64,000 bases of DNA from Hydrogenophaga flava NBRC 102514 (GCF_001571145.1 NZ_BCTF01000012.1:62001-126000), one strand, 5' to 3'; positions 9,667 to 19,412 are shown, numbered from the stretch's first letter. Notes: a model not told the origin generated them from the sequence alone. Made by a program: numbers and translations.

Positions 9667-9694
9667 GGAACTTTTCCGCCACGAATCCTCTCAA
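9667..9694 (+). promoter_or_regulatory. Candidate ECF (RpoE-type) sigma promoter
   Basis: GGAACTT at 9667-9673 is followed after 15 bp by TCTCAA at 9689-9694, close to the group-1 ECF/RpoE pattern of a GGAACTT -35 element and a TCTGA-like -10. A start near 9700 would give a leader of about 200 nt before the first gene. It does not resemble the TGATCC-type -35 reported for Rhodobacter RpoE. This is a match by eye only. Confidence 0.3.
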
Positions 9695-9899
9695 TGCTTT
9701 CACGATGGCGCCAAAGCCGGTGTTGTCGGATGTTCAGGTTTTTGCACTGCGAAGCCTTCCGCCGATCGCGGCGGATGAAATCCCGAGGCGCTTCTCCTCC
9801 TCCTCCCTCCCTCCCTCCTTCGCGTCGGGGCGCTTCGCAGGCTTTTCTTCTTCCCCCCTCCGCCGCCCCCAACGGGTGGCGGCTCGTCTGGGCTGAGCC

Positions 9900-11318
9900 A
9901 TGTACTCGGTCCCCACCCCCTCCCCGATCGGCGGCGCGCCCGCGAGCCCTCCGCAGCGTCCGCGCGTGGCCATCGTCGGCTCCGGCATTTCCGGCCTGGC
10001 CGCCGCCCACACCCTCAGCGGCCTGGCCGATCTGACCCTGTTCGAGGCTGGCGACTACTTCGGCGGCCACACCCACACGGTGGACGTGACCCTGCCCGAC
10101 CCGCTGGGCCGTCCGACCACCTTCGGCGTCGACACCGGTTTTCTGGTGCTCAACGAGCGCACCTACCCCAACCTGCTGGCCCTGTTCGAGCAGCTGCAGG
10201 TGCCGGTGGCGCCGTCCGACATGTCGTTCTCGGTCCAGGCGCCGGGCGCCGGGCCGCGCGGATCGGCGCTGGAATGGAGCGGTTGCGACCTCTCCACCGT
10301 GTTCGCCCAGCGCGAGAACCTGGGCAACGCCCGTTTCTGGCGCATGCTGGCCGACATCGTGCGTTTCAACCGCCTGACCACCAAACTGGCCAAGCGCGGC
10401 GACGACCTCGGCGCCGACAGCCCGCTGCTGGAACCGCTGGGCGACTTCCTGGAGCGCCACCGCTTCTCGGTCGCCTTCCGCGACTGGTACTTCCTGCCCA
10501 TGATGGGCTGCATCTGGAGCTGCCCGACCGACCAGATGCTGCGCTTCCCGGTCGCGACCATGGTGCGCTTCTGCCACAACCACGGCCTGATCCAGGTGAC
10601 CAACCGGCCGCAGTGGTACACGGTGGCCGGCGGTGCGCGCCAGTATGTGGAAAAGATCGTGCGCGCCATCCCCGACCGGCGCCTGAACACCCCCGTGCAG
10701 CAGGTGCTGCGCGACGCCCAGGGCGTGCGCGTGGTGAGCGAAGGCCGCGTGGAGCGCTTCGACGCCATCGTCATGGCCTGCCATAGCGACCAGGCGCTGG
10801 CCATACTGGGTGATGGCGCCACGCCCGAAGAGCGCGCGGCCCTGGGCGCGGTGCGCTACCAGCCCAACCGCGCGGTGCTGCACACCGACGCCTCGGTGCT
10901 GCCGCAGCGCGAGAAGGCCTGGGCGGCCTGGAACTACGAGGCCGGTGGCGCGGGCGAAGAGCCGCGCGTCTGCCTGCACTACCTGATCAACCGGCTGCAG
11001 CCGCTGCCGCTGAAGACCCCGGTGATCGTCTCGCTCAACCCGCAGCGCGCCATCGACCCGGCCACCGTGATCGGCGAATACGAATACGCCCACCCGGTGT
11101 TCGACCTGGCCGCGATCCGCGCCCAGAAGGCCATGGTCGACCTGCAGGGCCGCCACGACACCTTCTACGCCGGCGCCTGGATGGGCTACGGCTTCCACGA
11201 AGACGGCCTGAAGGCTGGCCTGCGCGCCGCGCGCGAACTCATCATGGCGCACGACCTGCTGCCGCAGCGCAGCGCCACCGAGGCGCGCGACGCCGCGCTG
11301 CCGGGAGTGTTTGCATGA
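9900..11318 (+). CDS. FAD-dependent amine-oxidase-like oxidoreductase (UfaD-like)
   Basis: The product has 472 residues with an N-terminal dinucleotide-binding motif VAIVGSGISGLAAAHTL (about residues 23-39) and flavin amine-oxidase-type architecture. It heads an operon with DUF1365 and a Cfa-like methyltransferase. In Rhodobacter sphaeroides the equivalent trio is needed to make methylated and furan fatty acids from cis-vaccenoyl phospholipid under singlet-oxygen stress; there, as I recall, the flavin protein acts in desaturation. That role is inferred here from family and neighbours. The stop overlaps the next start (ATGA at 11315-11318), showing translational coupling. Without the operon context it could only be called a flavin amine oxidase-like protein. 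Confidence 0.88.
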   Translation: MYSVPTPSPIGGAPASPPQRPRVAIVGSGISGLAAAHTLSGLADLTLFEAGDYFGGHTHTVDVTLPDPLGRPTTFGVDTGFLVLNERTYPNLLALFEQLQVPVAPSDMSFSVQAPGAGPRGSALEWSGCDLSTVFAQRENLGNARFWRMLADIVRFNRLTTKLAKRGDDLGADSPLLEPLGDFLERHRFSVAFRDWYFLPMMGCIWSCPTDQMLRFPVATMVRFCHNHGLIQVTNRPQWYTVAGGARQYVEKIVRAIPDRRLNTPVQQVLRDAQGVRVVSEGRVERFDAIVMACHSDQALAILGDGATPEERAALGAVRYQPNRAVLHTDASVLPQREKAWAAWNYEAGGAGEEPRVCLHYLINRLQPLPLKTPVIVSLNPQRAIDPATVIGEYEYAHPVFDLAAIRAQKAMVDLQGRHDTFYAGAWMGYGFHEDGLKAGLRAARELIMAHDLLPQRSATEARDAALPGVFA

Positions 11319-12115
11319 AAGCGGAGGCACGGAGCGCCGCGCAGGCTCTGGTCGGTTTCGGCCAGGTGCGCCACGCCCGCTCGCGCCCGAAGGCGCACGC
11401 CTTCGCCTACCCCACCTTTTTCCTGATGCTGCCGCTGCGCAGCCTGCGCCAGCACGGCAACGGCTCCTTGGCACGCAACCGCGCTGCCGCGCTGGCCTTC
11501 CACGACCGCGACCACGGCGATGGCCGCGACGACTGCCTGGCCTGGCTCGACGACCTGCTGGCGATGCAGGGTGTCCACGACGCCGACGGTGAAGTCTGGC
11601 TGCACACCTACCCGCGCGTGCTGGGCTACGTGTTCAAGCCGGTGAGCTTCTGGTACTGCCACCGCGCCGACGGCACGCTGCGCGCGGTGGTCGCCGAGGT
11701 CAACAACACCTTCGGCGAGCGCCACTGCTACCTGCTGGACGCGCCGCGCTTCGGCGTGCCGGCCACCGCCGACAAAGTGTTCCACGTCTCGCCCTTCGCC
11801 CCGGTGCGCGGCGAATACCGCTTCGTGTTCATGCGCACGCAGCACGGCGGCGAAGACCGCACCGTGGTGCGCATCGACTTCCACGACGAGCCCGGCGCCG
11901 ACGCCCTGATCCGCACCAGCGTCAGCGGCACGCTGCAGCCGCTGGAAGCTGCGAGCGCACGGCGCGCACTCTGGGGCCACCCGCTGATGACGCTGGGCGT
12001 GATCGCCCGCATCCACTGGCAGGCCCTGCGCCTGTGGCTCAAGCAGGCGCCCTTTTTCCGCCAGCCCGCCGCACCGGCGGACTTCGTGACCCCGGGCCAC
12101 CCGGCCTCCCGCTGA
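11315..12115 (+). CDS. DUF1365 family protein (UfaO-like)
   Basis: The product has 266 residues of the DUF1365 family, recognised from the N-terminal GFGQVRHARSRPKAHAF-type segment and the VLGYVFKPVSFWYCH motif near residues 103-117. Its start overlaps the preceding stop by four bases. DUF1365 proteins almost always lie between a flavin oxidoreductase and a Cfa-like methyltransferase, as here. One is implicated in the oxygen-insertion step of furan fatty-acid synthesis in Rhodobacter. The biochemical reaction of the protein alone is not known to me, so the role is inferred from context. Confidence 0.85.
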   Translation: MKAEARSAAQALVGFGQVRHARSRPKAHAFAYPTFFLMLPLRSLRQHGNGSLARNRAAALAFHDRDHGDGRDDCLAWLDDLLAMQGVHDADGEVWLHTYPRVLGYVFKPVSFWYCHRADGTLRAVVAEVNNTFGERHCYLLDAPRFGVPATADKVFHVSPFAPVRGEYRFVFMRTQHGGEDRTVVRIDFHDEPGADALIRTSVSGTLQPLEAASARRALWGHPLMTLGVIARIHWQALRLWLKQAPFFRQPAAPADFVTPGHPASR

Positions 12116-12135
12116 CCCTTGCCTTCCGACACGAC

Positions 12136-13344
12136 ATGAACAGCACCACCGCCCCGCAAAGCGCCGGCCTCTCCCTGCCCCGCCACGCCCCGGCCGCCGC
12201 CCGCACCACGCTGCAGCTGCTGCAGCGCCTGCGCCACGGCTCGCTCACGCTGCAGCTGCCCGACGGCACGGTGCAGCGCTTCGGTGGCGGCGCCGGGCCG
12301 CTGGCCTCGATGCGCCTGGCGAACTGGAACGTGTTCGGCGCTGCGCTCAAGTCGGGCGACATCGGTTTTGCCGAGAGCTACATCGCCGGCGACTGGAGCA
12401 CGCCGCAGCTCTCCGATCTGCTGCGCCTGCTGATCGCCAACCGCGAGGCGCTGGAAGACGTGGTCTACGGCTCGTGGATCGGCCGCCTGGCCTACCGCCT
12501 GCGCCACGTGCTCAACCGCAACAGCAAGGCCAACAGCCGCAAGAACATCCACGCCCACTACGACCTGGGCAACGCGTTCTACGAGCTCTGGCTGGACGAG
12601 ACCATGAACTACTCGTCGGCGCTGTACGAACAGCCGGGCCAGGACATGGTGGACGCACAACACGCCAAGGTGCGGCGCGCCCTGCGCATGTCCGGCGTGC
12701 AGCCCGGCGACCGGGTGCTGGAGATCGGCTGCGGCTGGGGCGCGCTGGCCGAGAAGGCGATCACCGAGTTCGGCGCCTCGGTGACCGGCGTGACGCTGTC
12801 GACCGAACAGCTGGCGTTCGCGCAGCGGCGCAACCCGGGCGCCGACCTGCGGCTGCAGGACTACCGCGACATCGGCGACGCCCCTTTCGACGCCGTCTGC
12901 TCCATCGAGATGGTGGAGGCCGTGGGCCGCGAGTACTGGGACACCTATTTCAATACCGTCGCGCGCCTGCTCAAGCCCGGTGGCCGCGCCTGCATCCAGA
13001 GCATCACCATCCGCGACGACCTGTTCGAGCGCTACGTCGCCGGCACCGACTTCATCCAGCAGTACATCTTCCCGGGCGGCTGCCTGCCCAGCCCCTCGCA
13101 GTTCCGCGCCGCGGCCGAACGCGCCGGCCTGCAGGTGGTGGACCAGTTCCACTTCGGCCCCGACTACGCGCAGACGCTGCGGGTCTGGCGCCAGCAGTTC
13201 CTGCTGAACCAGGAGCGCGTGCTGCAGCAAGGCTTCGACCCGCGCTTCCTGCGCACCTGGGAGTTCTACCTCGCCTACTGCGAGGCCGCCTTCGACGAAG
13301 GCAACACCGACGTCGTGCAGTTCACCCTGCGCAAACCCGACTGA
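12136..13344 (+). CDS. Cyclopropane-fatty-acyl-phospholipid synthase-like SAM methyltransferase (UfaM-like)
   Basis: The product has 402 residues and belongs to the Cfa family, which transfers a methyl(ene) group from SAM to double bonds of membrane phospholipid acyl chains. The SAM-binding motif EIGCGWG is at residues 196-202, preceded by the family segment YDLGNAFYELWLDETMNYSS. The later IFPGGCLPS motif is present. Where E. coli Cfa has the bicarbonate-binding LHTIG segment (His266), this protein has IQSIT with Gln288, which fits a methylating rather than cyclopropane-forming enzyme. ATG 12136 is the first good start, 20 bp after the DUF1365 stop. Confidence 0.9.
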   Translation: MNSTTAPQSAGLSLPRHAPAAARTTLQLLQRLRHGSLTLQLPDGTVQRFGGGAGPLASMRLANWNVFGAALKSGDIGFAESYIAGDWSTPQLSDLLRLLIANREALEDVVYGSWIGRLAYRLRHVLNRNSKANSRKNIHAHYDLGNAFYELWLDETMNYSSALYEQPGQDMVDAQHAKVRRALRMSGVQPGDRVLEIGCGWGALAEKAITEFGASVTGVTLSTEQLAFAQRRNPGADLRLQDYRDIGDAPFDAVCSIEMVEAVGREYWDTYFNTVARLLKPGGRACIQSITIRDDLFERYVAGTDFIQQYIFPGGCLPSPSQFRAAAERAGLQVVDQFHFGPDYAQTLRVWRQQFLLNQERVLQQGFDPRFLRTWEFYLAYCEAAFDEGNTDVVQFTLRKPD

Positions 13345-13363
13345 CCTTCTGGGAGGACCGGCC

Positions 13364-13930
13364 GTGCGACACCAACTGCCCCAGCGCGCCTTCACAGTGG
13401 TAGCCATCACCGCGGCACTGTGGCTGCCCCTGGCCGCCTCGGTGCACGCCAACGCGCCGGCCGAGGCCGCCGAGGCCGCGCTCTCGGGCAAGGCGCCGCG
13501 CGGGCAGTCGCTGTTCCGCTACTGGGGCTTCGAGGTCTACGTCGCCACGCTCTACACCACACCGGCGTTCCGGGCCGAGGGCTTCGAGCAGCAGCGCCTG
13601 GCGCTGGAACTGCAGTACCGGCGCGCCTTCAAGGGCACCGACATCGCCCAGCGCTCGATCGACGAGATGCAGGACATTGCCCCGCTGGCACCGGCCCAGG
13701 CCGCCGAGTGGAAAGCCGCCATGGATCGCGTGTTTCCCGACGTCGCGCCCGGCGACCGGCTGATGGGTGTGCACCTGCCCGGCCGGGGGGCGCACTTCTA
13801 TTACAACGGCCGCCTGCGCGGCGTGGTCGACGACCCGGTGTTCGCCGAGCGCTTCTTCGGCATCTGGCTCTCGCCGCGCACCTCGCAACCCCGCTTGCGC
13901 GAGGCCCTGATCGCCGGCGCCGCACGCTGA
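13364..13930 (+). CDS. Chalcone isomerase-like protein, exported
   Basis: The product has 188 residues. A GTG start at 13364 follows a GGGAGGA ribosome-binding site. The N-terminus (about residues 8-30) is a hydrophobic signal peptide ending in a VHANA-like cleavage region. The remainder matches the bacterial chalcone-isomerase-like fold family (FRYWGFEVYVATLYT, later HFYYNGRLRGVV). Bacterial members lack demonstrated flavonoid activity; the plant relatives include fatty-acid-binding proteins, which suits a role in handling modified acyl chains in the periplasm. That role is inference. Confidence 0.82.
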   Translation: MRHQLPQRAFTVVAITAALWLPLAASVHANAPAEAAEAALSGKAPRGQSLFRYWGFEVYVATLYTTPAFRAEGFEQQRLALELQYRRAFKGTDIAQRSIDEMQDIAPLAPAQAAEWKAAMDRVFPDVAPGDRLMGVHLPGRGAHFYYNGRLRGVVDDPVFAERFFGIWLSPRTSQPRLREALIAGAAR

Positions 13931-13937
13931 GCCGCCC

Positions 13938-15284
13938 ATGACCGACACCACCGCCTCCGCCGACGCCGCGCGCTTCACCGCGCCCGGGGCCTGGCGCGAG
14001 GGCCTGCGCTACGGCCTGCTCGGCCTGCCGCTCGCCTTCGTGGCGCTGCCGCTGTACGTGGTGCTGCCCAACCACTACGCGCGCTCGTTCGCGGTGCCGC
14101 TGGCGGCGCTGGGCGCGGTGCTGCTGGCGGCGCGCCTGTTCGACGCGGTGCTGGACCCGTGGATCGGACGCTGGATCGACCGGCTGTTCGCCCGCAGCCA
14201 CCGCCGCGTGCTGGGCGCGGGTGCGGTGGCGGCGCTGGTGCTGGCGTTCGGCCTGTGGGGCCTGCTGTTCCCGCCGCCGGCCCTGCGGGGCGACGTGGTG
14301 CCGCTGCTGGCCTGGGCCGGCGTGCTGATGGCCGTCACCTACACCGCCTACAGCGTGGCCAGCGTGGCGCACCAGACCCGGGGCACGCGCCTGGGCGGCA
14401 ACGAGGCGCAGCGCAGCCGCATCAGCGCCTGGCGCGAAGGCCTGGCCCTGGTGGGCGTGCTGACCGCCGCGGTGCTGCCGGGCACCCTGGGCCTGGGCGC
14501 CACCGTGGCCGCCTTTGCGGTGCTGCTGGCGCTGGGCTGGTGGGCCTGGAGCGCCGCCGTGGTGCCCACGGCGCGCGGCCTCACGCTGGGCGCGCTGGCG
14601 CACCAGAACACGCTGGCCCATCCCCTGCGCCAGCCCCGCTTCATGCGCCTGCTGGTGGTGTTCGTGGTCAATGGCACGGCCAGCGCCGTGCCCGCCACCC
14701 TGGTGCTGTTCTTCGTGCAGGACCGGCTGCAGGCCCCGGCCTCGGTCGAACCGGCCTTCCTGGCCACCTACTTCCTGTGCGCCGCGCTCTCGCTGCCGCT
14801 GTGGGTGCGGCTGGTGCCGCGCCTGGGCCTGGCGCGCAGCTGGCTGGCGGGCATGGCGCTGTCGGTGGGGGTCTTCATCTGGGCCGCCACGCTGGGTGCG
14901 GGCGATGTGACCGCGTTCCTGATCGTCTGCGCGCTCTCCGGCGTGGCCCTGGGCACCGACCTGGCCCTGCCGTCGGCGCTGCTGACGGGCCTGATGGACG
15001 AACTGGGCGAACGCGGCCAGCGCGAGGGCGCCTACCTCGGCTGGTGGAACTTCGCCGCCAAGCTCAACCTGGCCCTGGCCGCCGGCCTGGCCCTGCCGCT
15101 GCTGGGCGCCTTCGGCTACCAGCCCGGCGCACGCGATCCGCAGGCCCTGTGGACCCTCACCGTGGCCTATTGCCTGCTGCCCTGCGGCCTGAAGCTGCTG
15201 GCCGCCGCTCTGCTGCAGGTGCTGGTCATCCGCCCCGCAGCACCCCGCGCGCCGCTGCCCGACACCCTGAAAGCCCACCCATGA
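13938..15284 (+). CDS. MFS transporter of the sugar:cation symporter type
   Basis: The product has 448 residues with about twelve hydrophobic segments and an MFS_2 (melibiose carrier/MFSD2-like) organisation, including the early DAVLDPWIGRWID motif near residues 69-81. MFS_2 members carry sugars or, as in MFSD2A and LplT-like proteins, lysophospholipids. Its place inside an operon for acyl-chain modification makes a lipid or lysophospholipid cargo attractive but unproven. It starts 7 bp after the preceding gene and ends in a four-base overlap with the lipoprotein gene. Confidence 0.85.
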   Translation: MTDTTASADAARFTAPGAWREGLRYGLLGLPLAFVALPLYVVLPNHYARSFAVPLAALGAVLLAARLFDAVLDPWIGRWIDRLFARSHRRVLGAGAVAALVLAFGLWGLLFPPPALRGDVVPLLAWAGVLMAVTYTAYSVASVAHQTRGTRLGGNEAQRSRISAWREGLALVGVLTAAVLPGTLGLGATVAAFAVLLALGWWAWSAAVVPTARGLTLGALAHQNTLAHPLRQPRFMRLLVVFVVNGTASAVPATLVLFFVQDRLQAPASVEPAFLATYFLCAALSLPLWVRLVPRLGLARSWLAGMALSVGVFIWAATLGAGDVTAFLIVCALSGVALGTDLALPSALLTGLMDELGERGQREGAYLGWWNFAAKLNLALAAGLALPLLGAFGYQPGARDPQALWTLTVAYCLLPCGLKLLAAALLQVLVIRPAAPRAPLPDTLKAHP

Positions 15285-15823
15285 AACGACGACTGCTGCT
15301 CACCGCCGGCGCCGCCGCCACCACCCTGGCCATCACCGGCTGCGCCGGCCCGCAGGTTGGCGACTACGCCACCGAAAAACCCGTGCTGGACCTGCGCCAG
15401 TACTTCAACGGCACGCTGGACGCCTACGGTGTGTTCACCGACCGCAGCGGCCAGGTGGTGCGGCGCTTCACCGTGGTCATGCGCTGCACCTGGAACGGCG
15501 ACGAAGGCGTGCTCGACGAGGACTTCACTTACTCGGACGGCACGACCCAGAAGCGCATCTGGCGCCTCAAGCACGAGGGCAACGGCCGCTACACCGGCCG
15601 GGCCGACGACGTGGTTGGCGTGGCCGAGGGCCAGACCGCGGGCAACGCCTTCCGCTGGGGCTACACGCTGGCGCTGCCGGTGGACGGCCGGGTCTGGAAC
15701 GTGCAGTTCGATGACTGGATGTACCTGCTGGACGACCGCGTGATGCTCAACAAGGCGGTGATGAGCAAGTTCGGCATCCGCCTGGGCGAGGTCACGCTCA
15801 GCTTCATGCGGCGCGCCTCATGA
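15281..15823 (+). CDS. DUF3833 lipoprotein
   Basis: The product has 180 residues. The N-terminus MKRRLLLTAGAAATTLAITGC carries a lipobox (ITGC, Cys21), so it should be lipidated and anchored in the envelope. The rest matches the DUF3833 family, which is regularly found next to Cfa-like, DUF1365 and chalcone-isomerase-like genes. ATG 15281 overlaps the stop of the MFS gene, and its own stop overlaps the SDR start, which supports one polycistronic message. Its molecular function is not known. Confidence 0.88.
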   Translation: MKRRLLLTAGAAATTLAITGCAGPQVGDYATEKPVLDLRQYFNGTLDAYGVFTDRSGQVVRRFTVVMRCTWNGDEGVLDEDFTYSDGTTQKRIWRLKHEGNGRYTGRADDVVGVAEGQTAGNAFRWGYTLALPVDGRVWNVQFDDWMYLLDDRVMLNKAVMSKFGIRLGEVTLSFMRRAS

Positions 15824-16677
15824 ACCACAGCTTTGTCGATCCCGCCACCGCCGGTGCAGCCCCGCCGCGCCAGGGCCCCGGCCTGTGGCGCTCGTTCAAC
15901 CCGCGCATCGGCGCCTGGCAGGGGTTGAGGGTCTGGGTGGTGGGCGCCTCCAGCGGCATCGGCCTGGCCGCTGCGGAGCGGCTGATCGGCCTGGGCGCCA
16001 CGGTGCTCGCGTCGGCGCGCAGCGAAGCCGGCCTGCAGGCGCTGGTGGAGCGGCACACCCGGCCCGGTCAGCCCGCTCCGGTACAGGCCTGGCCCATGGA
16101 TGTGACCGACGCGCAGGCCGTGGCGCTGACCGCCCGCACCGTGCTGGCCGAAGGGCCGGTCGACCTGGTGCTGTTCTGCGCCGGCCACTACCGCGCCCTG
16201 CGGGCCGAGGCCTTCGACCTGGCCGAGATGCAGCGCCACATGGCGATCAACTACGGCGGCGCACTGAACCTGCTGGACGCCCTGCTGCCGGCCATGCTCG
16301 GCCGTGGCCAGGGCCACATCAGTCTGGTCAGCAGCGTGGCCGGGTTCCGCGGCCTGCCCAAGGGCCTGGCCTATGGCCCGACCAAGGCAGCACTGACCCA
16401 CCTGGCCGAGACGCTGCACCTGGACCTGGCGCCGCGCGGCATCGGCGTGAGCGTGGTGCACCCTGGTTTCGTGAAGACACCGCTGACGGCGCAGAACGAC
16501 TTTTCGATGCCGGCCCTGATCTCGCCGGACGAGGCGGCCCGCGCCATGCTCGGCGGCATCGCGGACGGCCGGTTCGAGGTCCACTTCCCGCGCCGCTTCA
16601 CGGTCTGGATGAAGCTGCTGCGTCTGCTGCCCTACCGCGCCTACTTCCCGCTGGTGCACCGCGCCACCGGTCTATAA
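15820..16677 (+). CDS. Short-chain dehydrogenase/reductase
   Basis: The product has 285 residues with the SDR cofactor motif VVGASSGIGLAAAERL (about residues 44-59), the catalytic Tyr-x3-Lys in YGPTK (about 184-188) and the upstream SLVSSVAG serine. It oxidises or reduces a substrate with NAD(P)H. SDR plus NTF2-like genes recur at the end of operons carrying the flavin/DUF1365/Cfa trio, so it probably acts on an intermediate or product of the same lipid pathway. Its start overlaps the DUF3833 stop by four bases. Confidence 0.88.
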   Translation: MNHSFVDPATAGAAPPRQGPGLWRSFNPRIGAWQGLRVWVVGASSGIGLAAAERLIGLGATVLASARSEAGLQALVERHTRPGQPAPVQAWPMDVTDAQAVALTARTVLAEGPVDLVLFCAGHYRALRAEAFDLAEMQRHMAINYGGALNLLDALLPAMLGRGQGHISLVSSVAGFRGLPKGLAYGPTKAALTHLAETLHLDLAPRGIGVSVVHPGFVKTPLTAQNDFSMPALISPDEAARAMLGGIADGRFEVHFPRRFTVWMKLLRLLPYRAYFPLVHRATGL

Positions 16678-16683
16678 AGCGGC

Positions 16684-17130
16684 ATGACCCCAACGACCGA
16701 CCTGCGCGAGGCCGTCCAGCGGCTGGCCGACTTCTATGCGCGGCTGCAGCCACAGGACCTGGACCGGCTGGACCGGTACTACATGCCCAACGCGCGCTTC
16801 AAGGACCCGTTCAACGAGGTGCGCGGGCTGCCGGCCATCCGCCGCATCTTCGAGCACATGTTCGCGTCGCTGCACCAGCCGCATTTCGTGATCACCGGCC
16901 AGCTGGTCGATGGTGAGCAGGCCTTCCTGGTCTGGGAGTTCCGCTTCCGGATGCGCCGCTTCGACACCACGACCGAACAGGTGGTGCGCGGCGGCTCGCA
17001 CCTGCGGCTGGCGCCGGACGGCCGCGTGCTCGACCACCGCGACTACTGGGATGCGGCCGAAGAGCTGTACGAAAAACTGCCCGTGCTGGGCGCGCTGATG
17101 CGCTGGCTCAAACGAAAAGCGAACAGCTGA
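16684..17130 (+). CDS. NTF2-like (SnoaL-type) small protein
   Basis: The product has 148 residues of the nuclear transport factor 2-like fold: an N-terminal helix pair, then YYMPNARFKDPFNEVRG and later HLRLAPDGRVLDHRDYWD, typical of SnoaL-like proteins. Such proteins act as small hydrolases, isomerases or ligand binders. It starts 6 bp after the SDR gene and is the last gene of the operon. A G/C-rich repeat with stem-loops follows, which may end transcription. Confidence 0.82.
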   Translation: MTPTTDLREAVQRLADFYARLQPQDLDRLDRYYMPNARFKDPFNEVRGLPAIRRIFEHMFASLHQPHFVITGQLVDGEQAFLVWEFRFRMRRFDTTTEQVVRGGSHLRLAPDGRVLDHRDYWDAAEELYEKLPVLGALMRWLKRKANS

Positions 17131-17167
17131 CCCGAAACGCCTGCAGGGAAGCGATCAAGGATGCCGC

Positions 17168-17246
17168 GGAACTGGCTCCGCCAGGCCGCAGGCATCGCCC
17201 CCTTGAGGGGGTGACGCGCCGCAGGTGCGGCGCGGGGGTGGGGGCA
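17168..17246. repeat. Interspersed G/C-rich stem-loop repeat, copy A
   Basis: This element begins GGAACTGGCTCCGCCAGGCC and contains two hairpins (CCCCCTTGAGGGGG, then GCGCCGCA paired with TGCGGCGC). It is clearly related to copy B at 44734-44804; the first 24 bases differ at four positions. Both copies lie between convergent genes and abut the stop codon of the minus-strand gene. It may act as a terminator or mRNA-end stabiliser. Confidence 0.6.
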
Positions 17247-17247
17247 T

Positions 17248-17862
17248 TCAGCTGGGGCGGGTGTCGGCAAAGCTCTGGCGCAGCGCCAGCTTGTCGGCCA
17301 GGCGCGCCAGGTTGGGGTGCGTGGTGCGCCACTCCAGCTGCGGGAAGCGGAAGCTGAGGTAGCCCAGCGCGCAACCCACGGCCAGGTCGGAGAGGCTGAG
17401 GTGGATGCCCGAGCAGAAGGGCTTGTCGCCCAGGCCACGCGCCATGGCCACCAGCGCGGCGTCGACCTTGGCCATCTGGCGGTCGATCCAGGCCTGGCTG
17501 CGCTGCTCCTCGCTGCGGCCGGGCCAGGTGGCCTCCAGCCGCGCCAGGATGGCGGCGTCCATCACCCCGTCGGCCAGCGCCTCCCAGGTCTTGACCTCGG
17601 CGCGTTCGCGGCCCGAGGGCGGAATCAGCTTGCCCACTGGCGAGAGCGTGTCCAGGTACTCGACGATCACGCGCGAGTCGAACACGGCTTCGCCGCCTTC
17701 CATGATCAGGCAGGGCACCTTGCCCAGCGGGTTGGAGGTGGCGATCGAGGTGTCGGCCGACCACACGTCTTCCTGGATGAACTGGTAGTCGAGCTTTTTC
17801 TCGGCCATGACGACGCGCACTTTGCGGACGTACGGGCTGGTGACGGCGCCGATGAGTTTCAT
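17248..17862 (-). CDS. Glutathione S-transferase family protein (YibF-like)
   Basis: The product has 204 residues. The thioredoxin-like N-domain begins MKLIGAVTSPYVRKVRVVM with a catalytic-type Ser, followed by the NPLGKVPCL glutathione-binding loop and a DSRVIVEYLD segment. The helical C-domain follows. I chose ATG 17862; an upstream in-frame extension has no family similarity. It is divergent from purB (113 bp between starts) and convergent with the lipid operon. The substrate is unknown. Confidence 0.88.
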   Translation of the reverse strand: MKLIGAVTSPYVRKVRVVMAEKKLDYQFIQEDVWSADTSIATSNPLGKVPCLIMEGGEAVFDSRVIVEYLDTLSPVGKLIPPSGRERAEVKTWEALADGVMDAAILARLEATWPGRSEEQRSQAWIDRQMAKVDAALVAMARGLGDKPFCSGIHLSLSDLAVGCALGYLSFRFPQLEWRTTHPNLARLADKLALRQSFADTRPS

Positions 17863-17903
17863 GAGGAGTGGAGTTGTGGGGGTCCCTGGGCAGGCCATTT
17901 TAG

Positions 17904-19391
<1,488 letters not shown>

Positions 19392-19412
19392 TTCTTTTGG
19401 ATAAATCTGGCA

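Larger units (their letters stand above)
9497..9899. other. 403-bp intergenic region upstream of the fatty-acid-modification operon
   Basis: This is the longest gap without a confident gene. It begins with a G/C-rich stem-loop-like stretch after glnE (9497-9530), then a perfect 20-bp palindrome (9588-9607). Next comes GGAGG followed by an ATG at 9651 that opens an 81-codon frame ending at 9896, three bases before the oxidoreductase ATG. That frame encodes a Ser/Pro/Arg-rich sequence with no recognisable family and may be a leader ORF or chance. A possible ECF-type promoter (9667-9694) lies inside it, and a CCTCC/CCTTC pyrimidine-rich tract occupies about 9795-9822. Confidence 0.6.
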
